A stretch of 64,000 bases of DNA from Paraburkholderia sejongensis (lineage in GTDB: Bacteria > Pseudomonadota > Gammaproteobacteria > Burkholderiales > Burkholderiaceae): assembly GCF_020880815.1 (NCBI RefSeq), contig NZ_JAJITD010000002.1:496001-560000 (forward strand), given 5' to 3'. Below, one piece after another: positions 8,819-18,064 of the stretch (positions are counted from its first letter, which is position 1; each line of letters begins with the position of its first letter). Position numbers and translations under genes: made by a program. A model generated the notes under the pieces. The model was not told the DNA's origin. It saw nothing but the letters and a program-made list of their open reading frames with translations, and did not search any database.

Positions 8819-9784
8819 CTAACGACGCTTCGACGGCCCCCGTCCGATGTCCTCGAGCCGCACGATTCCGTGCCCCTCGGCGGTCGTGCGCGGCACCGCT
8901 TTCCATGCGTGGCCGTAGATCACTTCGAAGGTCAGCGCGATCGTGCCGTCGGCGCGCCGGCGCGCTTCGAGCGCAGCCAGCAAAGCCTTGTGCAGCCGCC
9001 GCGCGAGGGCGCCCGGCAGCGCTCCGCGCTCGAACGGATAGGCGCCCCAGCGGCGCACGTCCGCGAGCAGCGACTCGGGCGACTTGTAGGTGATTGTCAG
9101 CGTCTCCTGGTCCATCACCGGAATCTCGAAACCGGCCTCGACCAGCATGTCGCCGAGATCGTGCATATCGACGAAGTCGATCACATGCTTGCGCGACGCG
9201 ACGCCGTGCGCGGCCTCGATCTCGGCATACGCGCCGCGCAACTCCTTCAGCGTATCGGGACCGAGCGTGCTGAACATCAGCAGGCCGTTGACCTTCAGCA
9301 CGCGCTGCCATTCCGGCAACACCAGATCGGGCCGCGAATGCCAGTGCAGCGCGAGATTGGACCAGATGAATTCGAACGCGCCGGCCGCGAACGGCAGCGC
9401 CGAGAAGTCGGCCTGCGCGAAACGCGGGCCGCGCGCGCCGAGCGCCTTGCCGAGCGAAGCCGGCAGAAAGCGCCGCCAGCTGGTGTCACCCGCATCGTGA
9501 CGCAGCGCGCGGCTCAGCATCCCGTGCGAGAGATCGGTGCCGAACACCGGCGCCTCGGGGAAGCGTTCGCGCAAGCCGGGTATGTCGTCGCCGGCGCCGC
9601 AGCCGGCGTCGAGCACGCTCGCGGGCGCCACCTTGATGTAATCGAGACGCTCGCGCATCCGCTGCGCAATCTCGCGCGGCAGGAATGCAACCTCGTCGAA
9701 GCTGGTGGCGCGGCGATCGAAAATACGCCTGAGGCGCCGTGAATCATTGGCCGGACGGCCAGATTGAGCGGGTGTTGGAGACAT
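8819..9784 (-). CDS. bioC: BioC-like SAM-dependent methyltransferase
   Basis: Class I methyltransferase of 321 residues. Motif I is VLDAGCGAGDDIPGLRERFP and the later motif SNLALHWHSRPDLVLPEWQR closely resembles BioC, which methylates malonyl-ACP to start biotin synthesis; LLMFSTLGPDTLKELR also fits. The N-terminus (RRIFDRRATSFDEVAFLPRE) is BioC-like as well. The protein is about 70 residues longer than E. coli BioC (from memory about 250), with the extra length at the C-terminus. No other bio gene is adjacent. The ATG at 9782-9784 was chosen because the conserved region starts soon after; function as BioC is likely but not certain. Confidence 0.75.
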   Translation of the reverse strand: MSPTPAQSGRPANDSRRLRRIFDRRATSFDEVAFLPREIAQRMRERLDYIKVAPASVLDAGCGAGDDIPGLRERFPEAPVFGTDLSHGMLSRALRHDAGDTSWRRFLPASLGKALGARGPRFAQADFSALPFAAGAFEFIWSNLALHWHSRPDLVLPEWQRVLKVNGLLMFSTLGPDTLKELRGAYAEIEAAHGVASRKHVIDFVDMHDLGDMLVEAGFEIPVMDQETLTITYKSPESLLADVRRWGAYPFERGALPGALARRLHKALLAALEARRRADGTIALTFEVIYGHAWKAVPRTTAEGHGIVRLEDIGRGPSKRR

Positions 9785-9877
9785 GAGTGTCGTGCTGGCG
9801 TAGAGCTCGAAGTATACTCGTTCGCTTCCCCGCATTCAGCGTGAACGGTCCTGCAACGCCCTTCCGGGCGCCCACTC

Positions 9878-10663
9878 GTGCGATTTCAGTCACTTTCTTC
9901 GTCCTGTCGCGAGCGCGTCGCGCGTTTGGCGCGCGATCTGCATCCACTCTCGTCGCGCGTGCTGCAAGTCGCGTTGCCGAATCTGTGCGCGTTATGCGGC
10001 AATTTGTCGCATAACGCGCTGTGCGACGGTTGCGACGACGCTTACTGGAACGAGCCTCGCCTGCGTTGCACCGTCTGCGCGGTGCCGCTGGCCGCGTCGC
10101 GGTGGGCTGCTCGCGCGCACTATCGCTGCGCCGATTGCGTGACCGCGCCGCCGCCGTTCGACGCGAGCTTCGCGCTCGCCGACTATCGCGCGCCGCTCGA
10201 CACGCTCGCGGTCGGCCTCAAGTTCCGCGCCAGGCTGCGGCTCGCGCGCGACTTCGCGCAGCGCCTCGCGCGGCTCGCGCAGGACAGCTGGCGCGAGCCG
10301 CGCGAGTGGCCCGATGTGATTGCGCCGGTGCCGCTCGCACAGCGTCGGCTGGTCGAGCGCGGCTACAACCAGGCGTGGCAGATTGCGAAGCCGCTCGCCC
10401 GCGCGCTCGGCGTGCGCAGCGACGCTACGCTGATCGCCCGCACGCTCGACACCGCGCCGCAATCACGGCTCGATCTCGACGCCCGGCGGCGGAACGTCGG
10501 TCGCGCTTTCCGGCTCGCGCATCCGGTGCGCGGTCTGCACATCGGCATCGTCGACGACGTGATGACGAGCGGCGCGACGCTCGAAGCGCTCGCGCATACG
10601 CTGAAGGCGGCGGGCGCGCGGCGGGTCACCAACTTCGTCGCGCTGCGCACTCCAAAAAACTAG
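9878..10663 (+). CDS. ComF family phosphoribosyltransferase-like protein
   Basis: ComF proteins support DNA uptake or handling in competent bacteria. The 261-residue protein has an N-terminal zinc-ribbon-like region with CALC, CDGC, CTVC and CADC pairs, then a type I phosphoribosyltransferase fold whose PRPP-binding loop is IGIVDDVMTSGATLEAL. It is divergent from the bioC-like gene and separated by 93 bp. The spacer contains the palindrome AGTATACT at 9811-9818, which could serve as a -10 element in either direction. Confidence 0.88.
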   Translation: MRFQSLSSSCRERVARLARDLHPLSSRVLQVALPNLCALCGNLSHNALCDGCDDAYWNEPRLRCTVCAVPLAASRWAARAHYRCADCVTAPPPFDASFALADYRAPLDTLAVGLKFRARLRLARDFAQRLARLAQDSWREPREWPDVIAPVPLAQRRLVERGYNQAWQIAKPLARALGVRSDATLIARTLDTAPQSRLDLDARRRNVGRAFRLAHPVRGLHIGIVDDVMTSGATLEALAHTLKAAGARRVTNFVALRTPKN

Positions 10664-10681
10664 TCCCCAGGTGGTCCCTGT

Positions 10682-11152
10682 ATGTTCAATGTCGTTCTCG
10701 TAGAACCTGAAATCCCGCCGAACACCGGCAACGTGATTCGCCTGTGCGCAAACACCGGCGCGCGCCTGCACCTGATCGAGCCGCTCGGCTTTCCGCTCGA
10801 CGACGCCAGGATGCGCCGCGCCGGCCTCGACTATCACGAGTACGCGCAGATGAACGTGCACGCCGATTGGGCCGCGTTCGTCGCGAAAGAAACGCCGGAT
10901 CCCGCGCGGATGTTCGCGTTCACGACGCGCGGCTCGGGCCGCTTTCACGACCATGCGTTCCAGCCCGGCGACTGGTTCGTGTTCGGCGCCGAGACGCGCG
11001 GATTGCCCGATGGCGTGCTCGAACAATTCCCGAACCAGCAGCGCGTGCGGCTGCCGATGCGCCCCGGCAACCGCAGCCTGAATCTGTCGAATACCGTCGC
11101 GGTCGTCGTGTTCGAAGCGTGGCGTCAGGCCGGCTTTGAAGGCGGCAGCTGA
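10682..11152 (+). CDS. trmL: tRNA (cytidine(34)-2'-O)-methyltransferase
   Basis: SPOUT-class enzyme that methylates the ribose of the wobble nucleotide of certain leucine tRNAs. The 156-residue length and the motifs match TrmL/Yib[21 protein letters not shown] at the N-terminus, [14 protein letters not shown] in the middle and the knot sequence [19 protein letters not shown] at the C-terminus. It begins 18 bp after comF, suggesting cotranscription. Its last 28 bp overlap the convergent macro-domain gene. Confidence 0.95.
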   Translation: MFNVVLVEPEIPPNTGNVIRLCANTGARLHLIEPLGFPLDDARMRRAGLDYHEYAQMNVHADWAAFVAKETPDPARMFAFTTRGSGRFHDHAFQPGDWFVFGAETRGLPDGVLEQFPNQQRVRLPMRPGNRSLNLSNTVAVVVFEAWRQAGFEGGS

Positions 11153-11685
11153 ACCCGTTCGAGTTCGAGCGCGTAGCGCGTGAACATCGCGTCGTCGAAA
11201 CAGGCGAACGTCACGTGTTTGATGCGCGGCGTGCGCGGCAGCGTGTCAAGCACGGTGGCGACCGCGATGCGTGCCGCATCGTCGGCGGGGAAACGGTAGA
11301 TGCCGCAACTGATCGCCGGAAAGGCGATGCTCGTGCAATGCGCATCGCGCGCGACTTCGAGCGAGCGCTGGTAGCACGATGCGAGCAGGTCGGCCTCGCC
11401 GTGCGCGCCGCCGCGCCATATCGGGCCCACCGCGTGAATCACGTGCGTGGCGGGCAGACGATAGCCGCCGGTGATCTTCGCGTCGCCGGTCGCGCAGCCG
11501 CCGAGCGTTTCGCATTCGCGCAGCAACTCTTTGCCGGCCGCGCGATGAATCGCGCCATCCACACCGCCCCCGCCCAATAGCGACGTATTCGCGGCATTGA
11601 CGATCGCATCGACCGCGAGCGTCGTGATGTCGACCACGCGTGCTTCGAGCGAGCAGGTTCCGTGACTGAGAGTGAAGGTGGGCAT
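11125..11685 (-). CDS. Macro-domain protein (O-acetyl-ADP-ribose deacetylase type)
   Basis: The 186-residue protein is essentially a single macro domain. Binding motifs are visible: [36 protein letters not shown] and [14 protein letters not shown]. These match the YmdB/MacroD type, which hydrolyses O-acetyl-ADP-ribose or removes mono-ADP-ribose from proteins. It converges on trmL with a 28-bp antisense overlap of coding sequence. The start with MPTFTLSHG precedes the domain closely. Confidence 0.92.
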   Translation of the reverse strand: MPTFTLSHGTCSLEARVVDITTLAVDAIVNAANTSLLGGGGVDGAIHRAAGKELLRECETLGGCATGDAKITGGYRLPATHVIHAVGPIWRGGAHGEADLLASCYQRSLEVARDAHCTSIAFPAISCGIYRFPADDAARIAVATVLDTLPRTPRIKHVTFACFDDAMFTRYALELERVQLPPSKPA

Positions 11686-11781
11686 GCGAGCCTCGCTGGT
11701 CCGTGCATCGATACTGAAGTGGACAGCAAGGTGAGGCAGCCGTTCAACGCGCAGCGGCGCTAAACGGCTGAAGAGAAAGGC

Positions 11782-12780
11782 TTATTCGGCTTTCGAGTCG
11801 CGCCGCAGCAGCGCGCTCACCGCATCGCGCGGCGCCACGCCGTCGAACAGCACCGCGCAGACTGCTTGCGTGATCGGCATCTCGATCGAGTGCGCACGCG
11901 CGATCGAGAGCACAGCCTGCGCGCAGCGCACGCCTTCGGCCACGTGACCGAGGGCGCCGAGGATATCGTCGAGCGTACGGCCGGTGGCAAGCTGCAAACC
12001 CACGGTCCGGTTGCGCGACAGGTCGCCGGTCGCGGTCAGGATCAGATCGCCGAGGCCGGTCAAACCCGTGAAGGTTTCCGCGCGACCGCCGAGCGTCACG
12101 CCAAGGCGCGACATTTCGGCGAGACCGCGCGTGATCAGCGCGGCACGCGCATTAAGACCGAGCCCGAGACCATCGGCGATGCCCGTTGCGATCGCCAGCA
12201 CGTTTTTCACCGCGCCGCCCACTTCGACACCGACGACGTCGTCGCCGGTATAGATGCGCATCGCGTCGTGATGGAACGCGGCGACCGTGCGCTCGCGGCA
12301 GGCCGCCGACGCACTCGCGATCGTCAACGCGACCGGCAGCCCCTGCCCCACTTCGCGCGCGAAGCTCGGCCCGGACAGCACGCCGTTGCTCGCGTGCCCG
12401 GGCAACTCAGCGGCGACCGCCTGATGCGGCAGCAATTGCGAATCGGCTTCGAAACCCTTGCACAGCCAGACGATGTGCGCGGGCACCTTGCCGGCGTCGC
12501 GCATCGTGCGCAGCAGCCCGCGCAGACCCGCGACAGGCGTCGCGACGACGCACAGCGCATCGTCGGCGAGCACATGCTCGAGCGCTGCGCCGAACTGCGC
12601 CTCGTAGCGAAGCGCCGGCGGCAACGCAACGCCCGCCAGATAGCGGGCGTTTTCGTGCGCAGCGGAAAGTTCGGCGATGAGCGCGGGCTCGCGCGCCCAT
12701 AGCACCGTGTCGTGCCTTAAGGCCAGATGACCGGCGAGGGCGGTGCCCCATGCGCCGGCGCCAAGAACGGCAATCTTCAT
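11782..12780 (-). CDS. gpsA: Glycerol-3-phosphate dehydrogenase [NAD(P)+]
   Basis: Makes sn-glycerol 3-phosphate for phospholipid synthesis in the cytoplasm. The 332-residue protein starts with the nucleotide-binding motif [20 protein letters not shown]; other family motifs are [25 protein letters not shown] and [19 protein letters not shown]. The ATG at 12778-12780 directly precedes the Rossmann strand and is preferred to an in-frame GTG three codons upstream. It follows secB by 21 bp, an arrangement common in Proteobacteria. Confidence 0.97.
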   Translation of the reverse strand: MKIAVLGAGAWGTALAGHLALRHDTVLWAREPALIAELSAAHENARYLAGVALPPALRYEAQFGAALEHVLADDALCVVATPVAGLRGLLRTMRDAGKVPAHIVWLCKGFEADSQLLPHQAVAAELPGHASNGVLSGPSFAREVGQGLPVALTIASASAACRERTVAAFHHDAMRIYTGDDVVGVEVGGAVKNVLAIATGIADGLGLGLNARAALITRGLAEMSRLGVTLGGRAETFTGLTGLGDLILTATGDLSRNRTVGLQLATGRTLDDILGALGHVAEGVRCAQAVLSIARAHSIEMPITQAVCAVLFDGVAPRDAVSALLRRDSKAE

Positions 12781-12801
12781 AGCCGGCACCGTTGTGGCGC
12801 G

Positions 12802-13278
12802 TTAATGCGTGACGCCGTTTTGCGCCGCGCCGTCCTGCTGGGCCGCGCCCAGTTGCGCGAGACGCTGTTCGTACAGCGCCTGGAAGTTGATCTCGGCGAG
12901 GTGGATCGGCGGGAAGCCTGCGCGGGTGATCGCGTCGGCGATGTTCGAGCGCAGATACGGGAACAGGATGGTCGGGCAGGCGATGCCGACGAGCGGATCG
13001 ATCTGTTCGGCAGGAATGTTACGGATGTCAAAAATGCCGGCCTGCTTCGCTTCGATCAGGAACGCAACCTTGTCCGCGACCTTGGCGGTAACCGTACCCG
13101 TCACGAGGATCTCGAACACGGTTTCGGCGAGGCGCTCGGCCTTCACGTCGACTTCGACTTCGACCGACGGCATTTCCTGCTCGAGGAAGATGGCCGGCGA
13201 ATTCGGCTGCTCGAGCGACATGTCCTTCAGATAGATGCGCTGGATATTGAAGAACGGCTGGTTATTCTCGTCGGACAT
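12802..13278 (-). CDS. secB: Protein-export chaperone SecB
   Basis: Cytoplasmic tetrameric chaperone that keeps preproteins unfolded and hands them to SecA. The 158-residue protein has the family core [20 protein letters not shown] near the N-terminus, [14 protein letters not shown] in the middle and [20 protein letters not shown] toward the C-terminus, with a polar Gln/Ala-rich tail. The start [10 protein letters not shown] has AGGGA upstream; longer frames add only unconserved Arg/Ala-rich sequence. It is part of a grxC-secB-gpsA run on the minus strand. Confidence 0.97.
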   Translation of the reverse strand: MSDENNQPFFNIQRIYLKDMSLEQPNSPAIFLEQEMPSVEVEVDVKAERLAETVFEILVTGTVTAKVADKVAFLIEAKQAGIFDIRNIPAEQIDPLVGIACPTILFPYLRSNIADAITRAGFPPIHLAEINFQALYEQRLAQLGAAQQDGAAQNGVTH

Positions 13279-13344
13279 GATGGTGATTCCCTGATAGGTG
13301 TGCATGGCGGCGGCCGATGCACGCATGGGCCGCCGAATTGTTGC

Positions 13345-13386
13345 GCCGGCGCAGGCGCGCCTCACGTGAGGCGCGCCTGCGCCGGC
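13345..13386. repeat. 42-bp perfect palindrome between grxC and secB
   Basis: Every base from 13345 to 13365 pairs with 13366 to 13386, with no central loop. The arm reads GCCGGCGCAGGCGCGCCTCA plus C. It starts 41 bp after grxC ends, inside the 148-bp grxC-secB spacer. There is no T-run on either side, so it is not a standard intrinsic terminator. Confidence 0.95.
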
Positions 13387-13426
13387 CGGCCGAGTCATCC
13401 GCCCGCGCGCCGCGCGGCAGTCGAAC

Positions 13427-13687
13427 TCAGGCTGCTTCGAGCAGCGGCATCAGACCGCCGGCGCGATCGAGCGCGGACAGATCGTCGTAGCCGCCGACGT
13501 GCGTCTTGCCGATGAACACCTGCGGCACCGTGCGACGACCGGTCCGGGTCATCATCTCCTCACGACGGGCCGGGTCCTTGTCGATCAGTACTTTTTCAAC
13601 GTGCTCGACGCCGCGCGACTTTAAAAGACGTTCGGCCATCTGGCAATACGGGCACACCTGGGTGCTGTACATGATCACTTTATTCAC
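13427..13687 (-). CDS. grxC: Glutaredoxin 3
   Basis: Small cytoplasmic dithiol glutaredoxin, 86 residues, using glutathione to reduce disulfides. The active site CPYC is at 12-15 ([17 protein letters not shown]), and [18 protein letters not shown] supplies the cis-Pro and glutathione-binding region. Translation starts at GTG (13685-13687), which overlaps the stop of the rhodanese gene (GTGA) and has AAGGAG upstream, so the two are translationally coupled. Confidence 0.95.
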   Translation of the reverse strand: MNKVIMYSTQVCPYCQMAERLLKSRGVEHVEKVLIDKDPARREEMMTRTGRRTVPQVFIGKTHVGGYDDLSALDRAGGLMPLLEAA

Positions 13688-14109
13688 TTGGCTGCTCCTT
13701 GTTTCACAACCGGCATACCGGCTTTCTGCCAGGCGTCGACGCCGCCTTCGAGAACATGGACTTCCGTGTATCCCGCTTCCTGCACGATACGCGCTGCCTT
13801 GTTCGACTGCTGGCCGGTCTGGCACACCAGCAGCACCGGGTTGCTCTTGTTCTTCGCGAGTTGCGCGACCTTCGCCTGCAATTCCGCGAAATCCAGATGC
13901 CGTGCCGACGGCAGATGCCCGCCGGCGTACGCGGCGACAGGCCGTACGTCGACCACGACCGCGTTGCGCCGGTTGATCAGTTGGGTCGCTTCGGCGGCCG
14001 ACAGGCCGCCGCGGCCGCGCCGGCTGATGGTCGGCCACAGCAGCAACCCACCAGAAATGAGGACGATTGCGATCAGTACAAGGTTGGTGTAATCGGTGAA
14101 AAACTTCAC
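13684..14109 (-). CDS. Membrane-anchored rhodanese-like protein
   Basis: About 141 residues: an N-terminal membrane helix (about 6-24, NLVLIAIVLISGGLLLWPTI) and a rhodanese domain with VVVDVRPVAAYAGGHLPSAR and the active-site loop VCQTGQQSNKAARIV, where the Cys is the predicted sulfur acceptor. The likely start is the GTG at 14107-14109 (VKFFTDYTN), because sequence upstream is not conserved in character. It is coupled to grxC by a 4-bp overlap. The substrate is unknown. Confidence 0.85.
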   Translation of the reverse strand: MKFFTDYTNLVLIAIVLISGGLLLWPTISRRGRGGLSAAEATQLINRRNAVVVDVRPVAAYAGGHLPSARHLDFAELQAKVAQLAKNKSNPVLLVCQTGQQSNKAARIVQEAGYTEVHVLEGGVDAWQKAGMPVVKQGAAK

Positions 14110-14245
14110 AGAGAGGTCGCCGGTAAGAGAGAAATCGGAAAGAGGAATCCGCGCATTATAAAATAACCGTTTGACGCGATGGCGACGCTCCTGCGGGCGC
14201 GCCATGCAGCGCTGACCGCTTCCTCACTACCGACCGGCAATTCTC

Positions 14246-14992
14246 ATGTACAAACTCGTTCTCATCCGCCACGGCGAATCGACGTGGAACAAGGAAAACC
14301 GCTTTACCGGCTGGGTCGACGTCGACCTTACCGAGCAGGGCAACCGCGAGGCGCAGCAGGCAGGCGTGCTGCTCAAGGAATCGGGCTACACGTTCGACAT
14401 CGCTTATACGTCGGTGCTCAAGCGCGCGATCCGCACGCTGTGGCACGTGCAGGACAAGATGGACCTGATGTACCTGCCGGTCGTGCATTCGTGGCGTCTG
14501 AACGAGCGCCACTACGGCGCGCTGTCGGGTCTGAACAAGGCCGAAACCGCCGCCAAGTTCGGCGACGAGCAGGTGCTGGTCTGGCGCCGCAGCTACGACA
14601 CGCCGCCGCCCGCGCTCGAGCCGACCGACGAGCGCGCGCCGTACAGCGACCCGCGCTACGCGAAGGTGCCGCGCGAGCAGCTGCCGCTCACCGAATGCCT
14701 GAAGGACACGGTGGCGCGCGTGTTGCCGCTGTGGAACGAGTCGATTGCGCCGGCCATCAAGTCGGGCCGCAACATCCTGATCGCCGCGCACGGCAACTCG
14801 ATCCGCGCGCTGGTCAAGTACCTCGACAACATCTCGGACAACGACATCGTCGGCCTCAACATTCCGAACGGCGTGCCGCTCGTGTATGAACTCGACGCCG
14901 ACCTGAAGCCGATCAAGCATTACTACCTCGGCGACCAGGACGCGATCGCGAAGGCGCAAGCCGCGGTCGCAAGCCAGGGCAAGGCGGGCTAA
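14246..14992 (+). CDS. gpmA: 2,3-bisphosphoglycerate-dependent phosphoglycerate mutase
   Basis: Interconverts 3- and 2-phosphoglycerate in glycolysis and gluconeogenesis. The 248-residue length fits the family. The phospho-accepting histidine is in LVLIRHGES near residue 9; [19 protein letters not shown] and [14 protein letters not shown] are family signatures, and the second catalytic histidine is in [12 protein letters not shown]. It is divergent from the rhodanese-grxC-secB-gpsA group. Confidence 0.97.
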   Translation: MYKLVLIRHGESTWNKENRFTGWVDVDLTEQGNREAQQAGVLLKESGYTFDIAYTSVLKRAIRTLWHVQDKMDLMYLPVVHSWRLNERHYGALSGLNKAETAAKFGDEQVLVWRRSYDTPPPALEPTDERAPYSDPRYAKVPREQLPLTECLKDTVARVLPLWNESIAPAIKSGRNILIAAHGNSIRALVKYLDNISDNDIVGLNIPNGVPLVYELDADLKPIKHYYLGDQDAIAKAQAAVASQGKAG

Positions 14993-15006
14993 GCACCCGT
15001 CCCACC

Positions 15007-15042
15007 ATGCGGCCCGGCGCGGCAAAACCGCACGGGCCGCAT
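15007..15042 (+). terminator. GC hairpin after gpmA
   Basis: ATGCGGCCC (15007-15015) pairs with GGGCCGCAT (15034-15042), and the 18-nt loop contains a smaller GCGG/CCGC stem. It starts 14 bp after the gpmA stop. There is no T-run, so termination is uncertain. The rest of the gene-free stretch to 15374 shows only a possible -10 box, TATACT at 15316-15321, about 55 bp before ctpA. Confidence 0.4.
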
Positions 15043-15374
15043 GTCGTCGGCAGGGCGCACGGGAAATACTGTATTGCGCCCGGCGGGCAGAGTCGCGGTC
15101 ACCTAAGCGCCTCGCGCAACGGGCAAAGTTACCGGTCACGGGCCCCCTGCGATCGCTGCCCTCGTGCGGCGGACGCGCCGCAGTCGCCACCCGTCCCTCT
15201 ACCGCGTCATCGCGCGACTTTGCGAGCTGTGGACCGGCCAGCGCGAACCAGGACCTTCCCGTACTGTCGAAGCACGATTGCCTGCACCGCGCCCTGTCCG
15301 GGCGGGTGTGCAGTTATACTTGTCCGTCCAATCTTTATCGACGCTGCCACGCGCTCCCGACCGCAACAGACTCT

Positions 15375-16958
15375 ATGCGAAAGAACCTGAAAAATATCGG
15401 CCTGATTGCCGCGGGCCTTGCTACCGGTGTCTTTGCCACCCTGCAATTCTCCGCCTCGGCTGAGCAACCCGCGAGTGCCGTGGTTGCCCCCCTGCCGCTA
15501 GACCAGCTCAGGCTCTTCGCCGAAGTGTTCGGGCAGATCAAGCACGAATACGTCGAACCGGTCGACGACAAAAAGCTCCTCACCTCCGCGATCAAGGGCA
15601 TGGTGTCGAGCCTCGACCCGCACTCGTCGTATCTCGACAAGACCGATTACGAAGAGCTGCAGGAGCAGACCAAGGGCCGCTTCGCGGGCCTCGGCATCGA
15701 AATTTCGTCGGAAGACGGCCTGATTAAGGTGATTTCGCCGATCGAGGACACGCCCGCATTCCGCGCCGGCATCCGTCCGGGCGACCTGATCACGCGTATC
15801 AACGACAAGCCCGTGCGCGGCATGACGCTCGACCAGGCGGTCAAGCAGATGCGCGGCGAGCCGGGCACCAAGGTCACGCTGACCATCTTCCGCAAGACCG
15901 ACGACCGCACCTTCCCGCTCACCGTGACGCGCGCCGTCATCAAGGTGCAGTCGGTCAAGGGCAAGATCGTTGCGCCGGGCTTCGCGTACGTGCGCATCAC
16001 CAGCTTCCAGGAACGCACCACGCCTGATCTCGCGGCCAAGCTGCAGGACCTCGCGCGCCAGGAACCGAACCTGAAGGGCGTGATCCTCGACCTGCGCAAC
16101 AACGGTGGCGGTCTGCTGCAAAGCGCGGTCGGCGTCGCCGGCGCGTTCCTGCCGCCGAATTCGGTGGTGGTATCGACCAACGGCCAGATCCCGGATTCGA
16201 AGCAGATCTATCGCGACACCTACGACAACTATCGCCTGCAATCCTTCGACAGCGATCCGCTGAAGGACGTCCCGGCGATCTTCAAGACCGTGCCGATGAT
16301 CGTGCTGACCAACGCGTACTCGGCGTCGGCGTCGGAAATCGTCGCGGGCGCGCTGCAGGACCAGCATCGCGCGCTGATCCTCGGCAAGACCACGTTCGGC
16401 AAGGGCTCGGTGCAGACCGTGCGGCCGATGACCGCCGACACCGCGCTGCGCCTGACCACCGCGTACTACTACACGCCGAGCGGCCGCTCGATCCAGAACA
16501 AGGGCATCCGCCCCGATCTACCGGTCGATCAATACGCGGACGGCGACCCGGACGACGCGCTGGTGACCCGCGAAGTCGACTACTCGAATCACCTCGCGAA
16601 CACCCAGGATCCGAACGAGAAGAAGGAAGCGGAGCAACGCGAACAGGAGCGCATGGAGCAGTTGCGCCAGCTCGAAGAGCAGAACGACAAGAAGACCCCG
16701 GAACAGCGCCAGAAGGATCGCGAGCGCAAGCCGGTGGAATTCGGTTCGGCCGACGACTACATGCTGCAGCAGGCGCTCAACAAGCTCGAGGGCAAGGCGG
16801 TGCAGCAATCGAAGTCGATCATGGAACGCCGTCTCGCGCAGAACAAGCCGGCCACGTCGGCTTCCGCGCCGGTCGCGGTGAAGCCGACCCAACCGGTGCC
16901 GGGTGCATCGGGACCGGCGCCGGCTTCGGCCCCCGTGCCGGCTCCGGCTGGCAAGTAA
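15375..16958 (+). CDS. ctpA: Carboxy-terminal processing protease (S41 family)
   Basis: Periplasmic serine protease with PDZ domain, cutting near protein C-termini, often in envelope maintenance. The 527-residue protein has an N-terminal signal/anchor (about 7-30), a PDZ domain (EDTPAFRAGIRPGDLITRIN), and the protease core with Ser in NAYSASASEIVAGALQD and Lys in GKTTFGKGSVQT, the S41 Ser-Lys dyad. A charged Gln/Glu/Lys-rich stretch and a Pro/Ala tail follow. The ATG at 15375 (MRKNLKNIGL) starts the signal sequence; the upstream in-frame extension is not conserved. Confidence 0.95.
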   Translation: MRKNLKNIGLIAAGLATGVFATLQFSASAEQPASAVVAPLPLDQLRLFAEVFGQIKHEYVEPVDDKKLLTSAIKGMVSSLDPHSSYLDKTDYEELQEQTKGRFAGLGIEISSEDGLIKVISPIEDTPAFRAGIRPGDLITRINDKPVRGMTLDQAVKQMRGEPGTKVTLTIFRKTDDRTFPLTVTRAVIKVQSVKGKIVAPGFAYVRITSFQERTTPDLAAKLQDLARQEPNLKGVILDLRNNGGGLLQSAVGVAGAFLPPNSVVVSTNGQIPDSKQIYRDTYDNYRLQSFDSDPLKDVPAIFKTVPMIVLTNAYSASASEIVAGALQDQHRALILGKTTFGKGSVQTVRPMTADTALRLTTAYYYTPSGRSIQNKGIRPDLPVDQYADGDPDDALVTREVDYSNHLANTQDPNEKKEAEQREQERMEQLRQLEEQNDKKTPEQRQKDRERKPVEFGSADDYMLQQALNKLEGKAVQQSKSIMERRLAQNKPATSASAPVAVKPTQPVPGASGPAPASAPVPAPAGK

Positions 16959-17183
16959 GCAGTCATCCGTACGTGTCTTCGCAGCGAGTCGGGCTGCGAA
17001 GACACGCGGTAACCTTGCGGCCCCTCCGTAGTCCCTCGCAGCACCTCGTCGCATCGCCTGCAACAGACGCAGCAAGCCGCACCAACCCCACCCTCCCCGC
17101 GCGACTAAAATAGCGACAAACACGCGCGCCGCGGACCGTGCCAGTCCGTATCCCGATGCGCGACACACTCGCGCGCCCCCGCC

Positions 17184-17942
17184 ATGAATGACGATCAACT
17201 CCTCCGTTACTCCCGCCATATTCTCGTCGACGAAATCGGCATCGAGGCGCAGCAGCGTTTTATCGATGCGCACGCGATCATCGTCGGCGCCGGCGGCCTC
17301 GGCTCGCCGGCCGCGCTGTATCTGGCGGCCGCGGGCATCGGCCGTTTGACGCTGGTCGATGCCGATACGGTCGATCTGACCAATCTGCAGAGGCAAATCC
17401 TGCACGTGAGCGCCTCGGTCGGCCGCAAGAAAGTGGAGTCCGGGCGCGACATGCTCGCGCAGATCAATCCCGAGGTCGTCATCAATGCGGTGGCCGAACG
17501 CGTCGACGACGCGTGGCTCGATCGCGAGGTGCCGCACGCGAGCGTCGTGCTCGATTGCACCGACAACTTCGCGACCCGTCACGCGATCAACCGCGCGTGC
17601 GTGAAGCATCGCGTGCCGCTGGTGTCGGGCGCGGCGCTGCGCTTCGACGGCCAGATCAGCACTTTCGATTTCCGTAACGAAGCGTCGCCGTGTTACGCAT
17701 GCGTGTTTCCCGAGGACCAGCCTTTCGAGGAAGTCGCGTGCTCGACGATGGGTGTGTTCGCGCCGACGGTCGGCATCATCGGTTCGATGCAGGCCGCCGA
17801 AGCGCTGAAGGTGATCGGTGAGATCGGCACGCCGCTGGTGGGGCGTCTGACGATGCTCGATTCGCTGCGGATGGAGTGGAACACGATGCGTATCGGCCGT
17901 CAGGCGGATTGTCCCGTGTGCGGCCTCGCGCATCCGGCTTGA
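17184..17942 (+). CDS. MoeB/ThiF-type adenylyltransferase
   Basis: E1-like enzyme of 252 residues that adenylates the C-terminus of a small sulfur-carrier protein (MoaD- or ThiS-like). The ATP site is IIVGAGGLGSPAALYLAAAG; VDLTNLQRQILH and VLDCTDNFATRHAIN are family signatures, and CYAC with CPVC near the C-terminus is the structural zinc site. The length, without a rhodanese domain, fits MoeB/HesA. Whether it serves molybdopterin or thiamine synthesis cannot be told, since no moa or thi gene is adjacent. Confidence 0.88.
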   Translation: MNDDQLLRYSRHILVDEIGIEAQQRFIDAHAIIVGAGGLGSPAALYLAAAGIGRLTLVDADTVDLTNLQRQILHVSASVGRKKVESGRDMLAQINPEVVINAVAERVDDAWLDREVPHASVVLDCTDNFATRHAINRACVKHRVPLVSGAALRFDGQISTFDFRNEASPCYACVFPEDQPFEEVACSTMGVFAPTVGIIGSMQAAEALKVIGEIGTPLVGRLTMLDSLRMEWNTMRIGRQADCPVCGLAHPA

Positions 17943-18004
17943 TGGAGCAGGCCTGACGGCGCATGCCGCGCTCACTCGCACGCGCGGCTACCGCGACACG
18001 TCAA

Positions 18005-18040
18005 AATGAAAAACGCCGCATTAATGCGGCGTTTTTCATT
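18005..18040. terminator. Bidirectional terminator, 36-bp perfect palindrome
   Basis: Positions 18005-18022 pair perfectly with 18023-18040. Each strand shows a GC core (ACGCCGCAT/ATGCGGCGT) followed by TTTTTCATT. It lies between the convergent moeB-like and ptsI genes and should end transcription from both. Confidence 0.9.
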
Positions 18041-18064
18041 CAACAGGCCCAGCGACGCTACAAC

